From Trochalopteron elliotii (Eukaryota; Chordata; Aves; Passeriformes; Leiothrichidae), in NCBI GenBank assembly GCA_024734555.1, contig JANPWX010000030.1:1577636-1641635 (forward strand): a stretch of 64,000 nt of DNA, given 5' to 3'. The notes beneath the pieces were generated by a model, which saw only the letters and a program-made list of their open reading frames with translations, ran no database searches and had not been told where the DNA came from. A program made the translations under genes and the position numbers. This document shows positions 1 to 10,784 of the stretch, piece after piece; within the stretch, counting starts at the first letter, position 1, and each line of letters starts with the position of its first letter.

Positions 1-2538
1 CCTTGATGAACTCTTACTTGCTGTAACTTCAGACCCTTCCACTAAAATATTCTTAGTCACCTGTCACTTTTTCTGCTATTCCATGCTTTTCCCACCAGAT
101 GGTAGGCAATAAAAGCAGGAAACAGAAGCTTATTTGTTACTGTATACTTAAAAGGAATCAAACAAAATTAAATAAATTGCAACAGTGAAACAATTCCCCA
201 TATGCTGGTCTGCTTTTTATGCTTGCAGCTGAAAGGCAGCACTGGAAGAGATCTGGTCAGTGCTTGCAGGTAGTTGATTAATGGCATAAGTAAGGCCTAC
301 ATGAGCATACGCTACATATGTTATTGCATATTGAAAATATGCTATTGTGTCTCCTGTTCTGTTGTTCTCTAGTTGTAAACAAAACTAATTATTATCAGGA
401 TATGCATTTTCTGTCATTTCCTTTAAGGAAAAACATTTATTCCACTTATACTGCTGTAACCAGATAAATGAAATTGTCTCCCCAATGTGTAAATTTCTTC
501 TCCTGCCTTGTTAGTGCTGTCTTGTACATGAAGTACTCATTTAGTTGCAAAAACCAATTATCATCCCTGTCTGGATACATTAAGAATTTTCCTACAAGTC
601 TTTTTCTCTCTATCACATTTTAAGCAACAGTGTACATGAATTATTCATATTGCCCATCTTGCAGGCAGGTTTTTTATTATTAAATTCGATCATAATAATA
701 GTCATTACCACAGTCATGGCAGTTTTATGAGTATTCTTCAATGCCATTACCTGGAAAGTTTTCAATCAAGACATATAAAAGATGCAAATCAATTTCCATA
801 ATAAAATTAAACTGTACCATCTACTCTTTCATCCTTGCAATAGAGTTGATTGACAACTTCTCCCTGATAGTTGCAGCTGATAACTTGCAGGCAAAGTAAT
901 GGAGAATGGCAGACTCTTTTACTCTAATATCCTAAGAAATTCAGTATTTTTCTTGTCTTGTCAGTATTTAATGATCATGTCTTCATGCAAACACAGTGCT
1001 TAAGATGCAAACATTCAGTTTACAAATATTCCTCCCAAACAAGAGAATTACTTCTCTTTGACAACGTAAAATTTGCCTTTTACTAAGCAAAGGCAGTTCT
1101 GAATAAAATGAAACAATTTTATGAATTTTGGGAACAAATTAAACATTTTTTATGTTCTGAGTAGTGCTGTTCTCCACAAAGAGATCTTTTCCCAAGGAAG
1201 ATGTTTTCCAGGTGATTCTCCTAACTTCATCCCGCACTGTTATTTTGTCTTTCTCTCTTACTTGTTTTAGCACTGCTTTAGCACAGACTTTAATGACCAC
1301 CTGATGGTTCTTCTTTGATCCCTTTCTGTCTAAGTACTTGACAATTCGTTCCTACTTCCTTGTTTGTTTACCACTTCTCTTTCTCTGTGTGCCCCCATTT
1401 ATCATTTCCTTGTGCTTTACATCAAAGGTGCTGTCCAAATAAAACATAAAATGTAATGTCCACTGGTGCTAATATTAACTGATGTATAATTTTGCCTTTA
1501 CTCTGGAGGTGGATGGAATCTTAACAAAAGTTTCAAATCTTGACTTCAGATCCATTTACATCATTTGCAAGGCAGAGCAATACATTCATATCCAGGAAGT
1601 AACTTTGGAATGATATTGGAGTAATTAAGATGAGAACATAAACAGCATTAATAAGGATAAATTTGTCTTCTCTCTTCAATTAGGCTTGAAGTAAGACCAA
1701 ACAATACAAAACACCAATCAACCCTAATACCTTGGGAGATAAAGAGACCTCCATTTAGAATCAAGAAAAAAATTATTTTTGCAATACAGATTTGGACAAT
1801 TCCATGCATTATGTCAAAGTTAACGTTCCCACTGAAGTTTCTGGGTGGCATCTGTTCAAAGGAGACTCCTGGAGTAGACACACTCTTGCTCTATTCCAAT
1901 AAAATATCCTTATATTCCTAAGAACTTCCTCTTTCATTTTCAGAAATACTTAAAAAGCTAGATTACATCACACTTCAAGAAAATAAATCATGCAAGACTG
2001 CTCTGATGTCTGTTATGTAATTCAATTTATTACAGCAAGGCTTCAGAATTAATGAGTGAATTACAATTTTTCCCATAAGCAATTTTGTATTTCTGCTAAG
2101 GTCATGTTAGGACTCTTATTATTATTTTTGAAGATGCATGATAAAAAATTAAATAAATGGTACATTTTCAATATAAATTTTCTATTTTCAAATCTATTTA
2201 GCTGTTGTCTAGATTGCTATTTAAATTATTCACCAATTTTTAATGTTACCTGCTTATTATGGCATCTGTCAAAATCAATTTCTGCTGAGAAATAATTTCT
2301 TTCTTCATCTGCAACATATCCTGAGATGTTTGTTGATTTTTATCCAACCAGTGTATAGCTAAGTATTAGTCATCTGTAACAGAATTTTAGTTTCTACATT
2401 CACAACTCCCCCTCCCCACAACAATTTTACTGCTTAAAATAATAATTTATTCCATCAAGCTTTCAAAAATTATTCCAACTCTGAATATAGTGTTTGGAAT
2501 TGATAGTAGCACTATAGCCCATGTGTAAAATATGCAGT
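1..2538. other. unassigned AT-rich non-coding sequence
   Basis: Open frames here are under 80 codons and rich in Phe, Leu, Ile and Asn, as expected from translating AT-rich DNA. I recognise no CR1 or LTR signature and no tandem array. Isolated AATAAA hexamers occur, but none follows an open frame or a GC-rich block. Confidence 0.6.
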
Positions 2539-2541
2539 TCA

Positions 2542-2710
2542 TGTGTACAATGAGATATTAGAACAAATGCTGTCATTACTGCTTTGGGATAAACTGCCTT
2601 CTATACCACAGATCACTAGAAATTCCTGGAGGTGTTGGATGACATTTTCCCAAAGAGCTAGCAGTTCATTTGGAATTCGGTTCTCTTTGCCTTTGAAGTA
2701 AACAAGTCCT
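2542..2710 (-). other. possible 3'-terminal coding exon, gene not recognised
   Basis: On the minus strand a textbook splice acceptor (a run of about 13 pyrimidines with few interruptions, then TTTGCAG) ends at 2711. The frame stays open from there for about 56 codons to a TGA near 2542. The peptide starts GLVYFKGKENRIPNELL, continues with LWENVIQHLQEF, and ends in a Ser/Asn-rich tail closing in SLYT. Its composition (Glu, Asn, Gln, Trp, Leu) is less biased than the Phe/Ile-rich translations around it. The open frame runs through the acceptor into the presumed intron, so openness alone proves little. I cannot assign it to a protein family, I found no partner exon, and there is no nearby AATAAA in a convincing position. 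It may be chance. Confidence 0.25.
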
Positions 2711-5159
2711 CTGCAAATGACAGAAAAAAAATTCAGTCTATCTACTAGGAGCTTACTTTCCATAAGTTTAGATTTTGGAGCTCTTATTCTATGTTGCCTG
2801 AATGCAATATAGAAAACAAGAAAATTTGAGACAACAAAATCCATCCAATATGATATGCTCAAAGTTCTTTTCCAAACCACAAAGTAGAGTACATTCATCC
2901 TTCATTGCCTCATCTGAAACATGGAAACTCTCCCGGTTGTGTCATGTACCACCTAAAATGGTATCAGTGGTTATCAATGGTAACTAGTCATGGGTCAGCC
3001 AAATTATTTTCTGTCCTTATCCACGTTGTTCCTCTCCATTGGAAATCTGTCAAGTCCACATCATTTTTTACTGAGAGCTTTACAAAAACACCGTGCAGAA
3101 ATCATTGGTAATTTACTTTTCTTCTTAAATGAATTTGTTCATTTCCTGCCAGGAAACATAAATTTAAATGAAATCAATGATTTTCCCAGCACTTTTTCCT
3201 AACTAGGTTGTCAGAGAAAGGAAAACTTTGCCTGAAGTCTGCATGGGGGAGGATGTTCTTATAATATTCAGTGACCTTAGCATCTGTGTTGTCACCATGC
3301 ATCCTTACATAATTTCAACAGGTACAGTGCATCACTGGGTTACATTTTGGTTCTCAAGTAACCTTGTTGTGTTCACTCTAATCACATTGTCTGTCAGAGA
3401 CCTGTCCTTATCTATCTCTCAGTCTGACCATCCTTGTACCTATCTGAAGCTGGATAGAAGCCTAAATAGAAGGTAAGGTTTGCCACAATCTGAAAATGCA
3501 ACACAGGAAAGGCAACTTAATTATTTAGAAATTTATTTCTTTAGAAAAATAAGAAGTAGAAAGAAGCTGGCCATATTATTGACATTGGATTCTAATGAAA
3601 TAGTTCAATTACTGTCCTAAATTGTGATGGCTTTGTTAAAACACAGAAAGAATGTTCTTCTAAATGGAATTGCCTTGAGTTCAAAATTGGATTTTAAATT
3701 CTATTATTCTAATGTAATATTTTATTCATTGTTTGGTAAAAGATAACTTGGGATCTCACATGTTTTCTGAGGGTCTGTCATTCTTTAAAGCCAGCAATCA
3801 TTTTCCATGGCCCAGTTTCTAACTACTGCCCTTTAAATTCTTACACACCAGGTAGGAAAAAATGTGAGGAGGAATAGCCTGCAAAGGAATTCATGACTAA
3901 ATTGGGATTCACCTATATGGGCTTTTTCTCCCGTATGTCATTGAATATATTCATCTTAAGTTTCATGTTTGCAGCTGAACTCGCTTTGACTGACCTACTG
4001 TAATTGAGATTCCAAGCAGATAGGGACCTCCTGTGCTTGCTTGTCTGAACCATTCCTTCTGATCCTGGTTCCCCCTATTTCCAAATCATTATTTCACTTT
4101 TTCTATTAAAACTTGATATGACTAACAATATAGTTTTCAGAACTAGACTCATTTCTCATGAATGACAGATATCTCTTTATTTCTGCTATGAATATTGTAA
4201 AAGAGAAAAATATTAGAGATCTTGAAGTAGTTGCATGATATCAAAAATTGCACTTTGCTTTATAATAGTAATGCTTTGTAGTTATCCATCAGTCTTCAAA
4301 CACTAATCAATTTGAAGTTATTACAAGGTTTATAATGGAATATATCATATGTACTTCTCTTATCTTCCCCGGAATTCATTCAAATAGATTTTTTTTTTAA
4401 TTTAAGCCCTCTAACAGCTATTCTTTCACTCTGACTTAATAACCAGAAAGGTCTGCCCTCATCTTAAAATAGAGTGACAATGGTTATGTCTTCCTGCTCT
4501 TACCATCCATTTCACTGTTCCATTTTTTAAGCGGAATAGACCACACCTTTTGATAGATATCAAAGGAAAGCCTCAGAGAAATATTTTTTGAAGATTAAAG
4601 GGATGGAATTACAAATGAGTAAATGCAGTTTGATTTAATAAACCTGGTTTGAGGGAAAGAGTCTGAGTCCCAAGCAGTGCAATATCCTAAGAAAATCCTT
4701 TACAACCAGCTGGGGCAAAGCAAAAGAAAATGCTGAATTTGAGCTTTTGAATATAAGCCTTCAGCTTTGAGGCAACAACTCACACCAGTCCCCAATAGAT
4801 CCAATATGAATCTTACATAATTATTTGAAAGAGAAAGGTGTTCATACATGGGGGAAATTTAGCACTAGATTGTTGGTTGTATGCTTTGTTGGATGTGGAG
4901 GTAGAAGCTAGAAGAAAATGAAAAGAGTAAAGTTCTGCGTAAAAGAATAGGTGTAGAGGTGTTTCAGTCTCCACATTATGCAATGAAATGCACACCAGTT
5001 ATGTGGGGAATCAACTGCATTTTATTGCTGTAAAGTGGGATTCTAACGTAATTAAAAGGAGTAACTTCATTAATTATTGTAACAAGCTGGATTGTATATG
5101 TTTGGAAAAAAAAATATCAGATTTAGGATAAATTTGCAAATCTCAGATGATCAGTTACA
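2711..5159. other. unassigned AT-rich non-coding sequence
   Basis: Short overlapping plus-strand frames at 2802-3202 and 3228-3476 show no domain, no matching splice sites and mutually shifted phases. No repeat family was recognised. Confidence 0.55.
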
Positions 5160-5640
5160 ACCAGAGCCACCCAGGGACTCCCAAATCTCAGCACTGCATG
5201 GGGATTACCTCAAAACACTGATTGAAACCTATACTTATATCTGCCCCTAAAACCAAAGATGCCAGTGTTTCTACTGATAAAGTTTCTAAAGACAGCTTCC
5301 GAGACCAGGTTGGTTGGCACCTGAGCCCAAACAGGGATTTCACCCTCACTGTTTCAACTTGGGTGTTGTCTGTGAGGTTTGACCTAAGTAGGAGTGACCA
5401 GGGTAACCCAGATGGATTTCATGTTGCAGCAAATACAGCCAAGGCAAGATATTCCAAGGCTGGATGGTTCATGAACATGATTTACACAGGAGCCCCATGG
5501 AACAGTCGCTTATATGAGGTGTTTGTGGCATTTACTTCTAAGTCTCTTGCTTCTTGATTTAAACAGGTTTTCTTAACTTCCAAGTGCTCCAGCCAGCTGT
5601 TTCTGGAGACCTTGTTATCTAATAAACATTCAGCTACCTA
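5160..5640 (+). other. GC-elevated block with a 111-codon open frame and a poly(A) signal
   Basis: GC is clearly higher than in the flanks, and a plus-strand frame is open from 5222 to 5557 (111 codons). Its codons end in C or G more often than the surroundings, for example GAC CAG and TGG CAC CTG AGC. A stop at 5555-5557 is followed about 65 bases later by AATAAA near 5621. The peptide has no transmembrane run, no cysteine cluster and no motif I recognise. The arrangement could be a worn LTR, an old retrocopy or a short transcription unit. I could not find TG...CA ends or a target duplication that would favour an LTR, and no splice acceptor precedes the frame. Confidence 0.25.
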
Positions 5641-8196
5641 AAGTAGGGAATGCAAGGGTTCTGGTGGGAGGGAATGGTTATGACTGATAATGAAATCTTG
5701 CACGGCGTGTTTGCTGGGACTATTTACTCCATTATAAAGACAGGGACCTGTGTAACAATTTCCAGCTCTCACTCCAAAACAGGCATGTTTGAGAATGTTT
5801 CCCATCTCTGGCAGAAAAATTCTCTTCCATACATATTAGATGAAGATGTTCTTACAACTTTTGTTCCCCTTTTACTTGGAAAAAGGAAAAAAGGACAGAA
5901 TCATACAAATTCTATTAATAATTCTTTACTTATTGTCTTCAGGCTCAATTTAAAATAAATTTCTGCCTGAACTAGTGAATCTGAGGCAAAGAATTCTAAG
6001 CAAATCCAGCTGGCAGTAGACTTTGCATCTATATACTCTTTTTGCATTTTGTCAATCTTCCTTAAAGAAGGAAAGTAATTACTTCTTATTTCTTTGTTCA
6101 TTTACTAAGAAAACTGGGTAATTTTGAGTCCATGGATGTGTGTGTGTTGAGCAGAACATTTATTTCTAGAATCAGTTTAGCTAATAATATGGATCTTTTT
6201 TGAACCTTGAAATACTGAAACATTTGAAGTTTTCTTGGCTTTCTCATTTTACTGCTGGGTTGACTTGGTCTTGGACTTAATGTTCTCACAGAGAAGCATA
6301 TGATGAAGTTCGTGTATGTATGGGAAATCTATATTAAAAATAATTAGATCCTATTCTAATCAGTATAATTAATGTTATGAAAAATAGGGTTTAAATTCTA
6401 TAGTTGTTAGCACAAAAATACATGAATCTTCCCAAGCTGTTTGAATGTTCTTGTACAGTAAAAGATCATTATTCTTCAAATAAGAAAATAAGATTTTCCT
6501 GGGTTCTTTTTATTACTTTGTGATAAAGTTAGAACCCTAAATCAGTTTAAAGAGAGACAGAAAAAAAGAAGAAATCTTGAAAGAATAATCAGACAGTTAA
6601 AAAAGAATGGAATGACTTTTCCTAAATGCTGTCTGGATTTATAGTTGTCTTGTAGAATAAAGTGAACAGGTTTTATAGGGCAAGATTTGATAACCAAAGC
6701 CTGGACTACTTAATATGTGAGACATTTCAGAATATTCTTTACAACATCTCCACACGTGATGACAGCATTATTTGTTTCATTTGCACTGGAAAGAAGGTTT
6801 TTTTCAAGTATTTTTGTCCCTGTGGGGTGCTGTCCTGCATGGAAATTCACAGTTGATGCTTCCAGAAAGAAATGTGGTGCTGCTTTTCTCTCAGCCTCCC
6901 CACAGTCTGAAGGTGTGTGGTTTCATAGGGGCCTCAGTTCTGCTAGCCCAGTCAAATGCTATGGGACTTTAAAGCTTGAAGTTTTAGAAAACACTGCAGC
7001 TACTCTGAGGTACCAGTTCCCTTTCCTCTCACCCAAAAGAGATGTGAGAGGTTCTGTTTTTGAGACCAAAGAATGATGAAATTCCTTACAGTTCTCAAAT
7101 AGTTCCAGGACACATCATTTTCTTTATTAATAAAAGGAAAAGGAGTGACTAAGAGGATGACTAACAGTGACTAAGAGGCAGACACTGTGCTATGAATCTC
7201 CATGAACATTCTTGGAGGAAGGGATTGTGCATGTCTCAGGCTCTATTTCCATAGTTACTCCTCTCTTAGACCTATATCAAAAACCTTTTTGGGTTACCAA
7301 ATGGTTGTAGCTTTTAGCAGCTTTTCAGTTTACTGAGACTTTAATTCTTGCCTTAGTCAAGTCCCACAGGAGATGCTTGAGTTTTGTGTTTTGGGTTTGT
7401 TTGTTTGTTTGCTTTTAAATATTAATTGTGTTTTTACTAGAAAAGTCTGCTGTGCTACAAATCTTGTAAGAGAGTGTATTCTCATGAGAACCCTAGCCTA
7501 ATTCTGTAAAATTCAGGTTTGTACAGTGTAAATATAAAATCCCATGTGTATTCTCTGAAACAGAATAAACCTGTGGTACTCAACTCTGTACTTCTGCAGA
7601 GAGTCTTCCTATGAGGATCTTATATTGTAACACAGCAATGGTCAGTCATTTTGGAGTCTGTTAAGAGAAAAAATTCTGGTTACTCAGCATGACTGGTGGG
7701 CATTAAAATGTTTTATTAAACACTGTTTAATGACAGATCTGGACTACTAATATAAACACTAATATTTTCATTTCAGTTATTTTTATTCATCAGATTTGGT
7801 GAATCTTGAGGAAGATGAAAAAAAAATATGGTATCTGTTTTGCTGAGGCATCATGAGAAGCTTTAGAATTAAAAATGTTTTACTTCAGTTATCCCACTAC
7901 ATGTACTTCAGAGTTTAGTCTGTTACCATTTTGGTTGTAAAATGTGCATGTTGTACCAGTGAACCTAGAGATAAATATTGCACCATGTATTTACAAGATA
8001 AAAAAATTCCAAAGAATTTTCTAAGCATTCATCCCAAGCTAGTTTTAGAGGTCAGGATGGGTCTTCTTTGTTTTTATGAGGCTGCAAATTAAGCTGCAAG
8101 TTTCTTGAGCTTACTTGGAATACAGCGTTGTAAAGTTTTCTTGCAGCATCTTGGGCTTGTCTATCTGGAAGGGAACACCCAAAGTGTCACGAGTAG
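5641..8196. other. unassigned AT-rich non-coding sequence
   Basis: It contains a 12-base direct repeat (AGTGACTAAGAG at 7144-7155 and 7166-7177) and a short (GTTT)4 run near 7395-7410. Frames at 6662-7076 overlap in three phases and look like by-products of a slightly GC-richer patch. No transposable element was recognised. Confidence 0.55.
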
Positions 8197-8217
8197 AAAA
8201 AAAAAAAAAAAAAAAGT
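8197..8217 (+). repeat. poly(A) run
   Basis: About 20 consecutive A bases. It lies just before the GC-rich cluster that follows. It could be the tail of an unrecognised retroposed sequence upstream, or a simple homopolymer. The bases before it match no CR1 end, and CR1 elements do not use poly(A) tails. Confidence 0.8.
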
Positions 8218-8258
8218 ATGGAAAACTACATAAAGGTTCTTGGAGCTTGGGCTAAAGA

Positions 8259-8293
8259 GGGGTTTTTATGGGGCAGGAGGGGTTGTTGTGGGG
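8259..8293 (+). promoter_or_regulatory. canonical G-quadruplex motif
   Basis: Four runs of exactly four G lie at 8259-8262, 8270-8273, 8279-8282 and 8290-8293. The loops are 7, 5 and 7 bases, which satisfies the standard G3+N1-7 definition with a potential four-tetrad stack. It sits 35-130 bases upstream of a CpG-dense patch, an arrangement common near promoters. Formation in the cell is inference. Confidence 0.7.
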
Positions 8294-8324
8294 TTGATGT
8301 GTGGGTTCTCTTTTTCTGTTTTCC

Positions 8325-8418
8325 TGTTGAGCCGCGATTCCTCCGCCGCAGCTTTTCCGGAGCCTGCGCGCCCCCTGCCGGCCGCTCCCGCACCCGCCGG
8401 AGCGGACCCGTTCACGCA
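8325..8418. promoter_or_regulatory. mini CpG island (about 95 bp)
   Basis: I count about 16 CpG dinucleotides in roughly 95 bases, while the surrounding kilobases are AT-rich and nearly CpG-free. The patch is too short for the usual 200-bp CpG-island definition. Retained CpGs imply either an unmethylated regulatory site or a recent arrival. It could belong to a promoter, an insulator or an LTR fragment. No LTR ends or target duplication were seen. Overlapping frames of 64-77 codons in this patch look like composition artefacts. Confidence 0.6.
8368..8381 (-). promoter_or_regulatory. candidate CTCF binding core
   Basis: On the minus strand the 14 bases read CCGGCAGGGGGCGC. This fits the CTCF core CCRSYAGRKGGCRS at all positions, with G instead of the favoured A at position 3. 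It lies inside the mini CpG island, beside the G-quadruplex motif. If bound, it would act as an insulator or loop anchor with minus-strand polarity. A single motif match is not proof of binding. Confidence 0.45.
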
Positions 8419-8459
8419 GTATCAAAATTGCTCCATCCATTACCAAATTGATTATTGAA

Positions 8460-9261
8460 CCTTATAACAGGCAATAATGAAACAAAAACACTTTCTGCCC
8501 TGCTACAGACACATTCCTAAGGAAAGCGATCATTCTTTGTCCAACCCTGCGGTTTTTTATTAATATATTGATTTTAAACCTCTGTAGATTTCACTGTTCT
8601 TTTTTTTTTTCTAGTCAATTTAATTTGCACTGAATCAGTTTTACATCTGCAGTAAAATATTACTAAAATTTTCTATAAATTTTCATGAAGTGAGGATTTT
8701 CTTCATATGTTTTATTAGGTAATTTTAAGGAAATATGTCCTGCACCATTTGTGTCATTTTAAGTGCTCTCTCTTCATTTCACTGGAGTCATAAGTGTCCT
8801 CTTATGCCTTTTGTCAAGTATAATCTGGAGAACTATGCATCTGTTAAAGAGGGATTTTTTTATCTTTTATCCTATTTCTGAGCCCTTCTTCTCTTCACCC
8901 TCACTTTTTAGCAGATTATTTTAATCTGTGAAGGACAGATAAATGTGAAATGATAGCAGACTATTTGGGTATTTTCCTAACATAGGAGAATGCAACTAAT
9001 TCTCCATTAGCACACAGAGTATTCCAGCTGTATGCAAATACACACCTATCAAAACCAGTCATTCAATGTCACATTTGAACATATCCTTAGAATCTGTTTT
9101 CTACATCCTTTTGTAATCACAAAAGAAAGCTCATTCCCATTTCCAACTTCTCTCTTTCAAATTAAATTAATTACTACACTTGCTTTCTATACCTATAAAA
9201 CATACTAAAGAAACACAAATAACTGTAAAAGATGAAGCTGTTGTCTCCCCTGAAGCCTAAT
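8460..9261. other. unassigned non-coding sequence downstream of the GC-rich cluster
   Basis: The first 100 bases hold several TAAT/ATTA cores (homeodomain-type) and a T-rich tract near 8598-8610. No coding or repeat signature was seen. Confidence 0.5.
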
Positions 9262-9435
9262 ATCTAATCTGAACCTCTCCTGGTTCATCTTAAGGTCATT
9301 TCTTCTTAAGCTTTCACTTGAAGCATGGTAGAAGAGGCTATCCACACCTGGCTACATCCTCCTTTCAGGCAGTAGAGAAGAATGAGGTCTCCCCTAAGTT
9401 TCCTCTTCCCTAGAATAAACACTCCCAGATCCTTA
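9262..9435 (-). mobile_element. CR1 LINE fragment (old)
   Basis: The plus strand reads as the antisense of the CR1 3' region. Recognisable are TCTAATCTGAACCTCTCCTGG, the CACCTGGCTAC...CCTCCTTTCAGGCAGT block and AGGTCTCCCCTAAG. These correspond to the C-terminal end of the reverse-transcriptase ORF and the start of the 3' UTR. Many mismatches and both ends missing suggest an old, truncated copy. Confidence 0.75.
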
Positions 9436-9628
9436 TAATATTAATAGCAATACCACTAGTGATCTGCCACAGACATTAGTATCCATTAATAAATCTTACT
9501 TTTGGTTTTCAAATTGAGTCAGTCTTGTCACCACTGTAAAAAATGATGTAGCTGTCTTCTTGGTCAATGCAACCAACATTTTGTTAGTCCTTGTGAAGCC
9601 TCACACACTCATGAACAAGTCCATGAAA

Positions 9629-9644
9629 ACACACACACACACAC
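9629..9644. repeat. (AC)8 microsatellite
   Basis: Eight perfect AC units, followed by an interrupted CA/CT stretch. Confidence 0.95.
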
Positions 9645-9717
9645 ATACACTCTCTCATGTCGTAGTGACTAGGTTTGTGTTGATTTGCTTGCTGAGTATT
9701 TTATCAGGCCTCTTTAC

Positions 9718-9750
<33 letters not shown>
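9718..9750. repeat. (TAG)11 microsatellite
   Basis: Eleven perfect TAG units, followed by a degenerate TATTAG. The serine run in one translated frame is only the repeat. Confidence 0.95.
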
Positions 9751-9757
<7 letters not shown>

Positions 9758-9759
9758 TA

Positions 9760-10690
9760 AAGATTTCCTACCACATTTTACAATCAGAACACTTTCAACC
9801 TACGTAAACTTAAGTAAGTTTAAATTCAGTGACTTCTTTCTCTCAGTAATTCTTACAAATTTGTCAAGGTGAACCCATAATATTCCTTCAAGTCTCTTCT
9901 CCCAGAATATGAGTTCCTTAGCAGGCTCTCACATAATCAGCCAAAGTTGCTGTTCTGTAAGGAACAAGTCTTCCAATGTTTACCTCTTTCCTTTTGAATG
10001 CTGGGTTGTTTATTTTTTCTAAATAGTATACATCCATATTAAATTTCTGTCTTGGACATTGAATGTCTTCAATAGCTGCTTAGTCAGCATCCCTTGATAA
10101 AATTAAACAAGAAATCATAAATCATCAAGGACTCCAAGCAAACTGCTGTCAGTATTAGGATTACCTTATGGTGACCTGTCTTTCAGTTGAGTTCTCTTGG
10201 TTGAGAATAAAGGATGAAATGTTTTAAATGTCTCTTTCATTTCTGCTGTTCCAGACAGCTCCTACAGAATCTATTCACTGCTCTGTTCTTCCCCTCGGAG
10301 GATTGCCACTGACCCATTTTATGGCAGATATCACATGGGTTTCAAATGTTGTCAAAGGCTTACAAAATCTGTAAAAGAACTGCCTCACAATGCATGGAGT
10401 TACATGGAGCTTAACCATTAAACAGTCACTAGTACAAGAAATGAGACTCGTTCAGTTCTGACTAATAACTGAATTACTCACTTTTGCTCTAAGATGTTCC
10501 ACAGCATGACCTGCCTCTTTTTAATGGAAATTTTTCCATGGTTTTACTGTTCCCCATAGTGTTCTTTCACTGAATTCCTATTAGTAATGTAATACAGCTG
10601 CATTCACTTGCCACTTTCTCTTTTGTGTGCTCTGTACTATACAGCATATATGTAGTGCAAGAAAGAAACCTCTTTTGTTGTTTACCTGGA
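9760..10690. other. unassigned non-coding sequence
   Basis: No repeat family, long frame or tandem array recognised between the TAG microsatellite and the next CR1 end. Confidence 0.5.
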
Positions 10691-10696
10691 CCAGTG

Positions 10697-10780
10697 GGAG
10701 GCATCCTTACCCATGGCAGGGGAAGTAGACTAGATGAGTTTTAAGGCTCCTTCCAGCCCAAACTGTTCTGTGATTTCTGT
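10697..10780 (+). mobile_element. CR1 LINE 3'-end fragment
   Basis: This is the sense-strand CR1 3' terminus: GCATCCTTACCCATGGCAGG, then GACTAGATGAG, GGCTCCTTCCAGCCCAAAC and the terminal TGTTCTGTGATTTCTG. About 85 bases remain. Severe 5' truncation is normal for CR1 retrotransposition, which primes from the 3' end. Confidence 0.85.
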
Positions 10781-10784
10781 CTTA

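Noticed and set aside
8197..8217. Poly(A) tail of a processed pseudogene
   Set aside because: No coding-like or 3' UTR-like sequence that I recognise lies upstream, and no target duplication was found.
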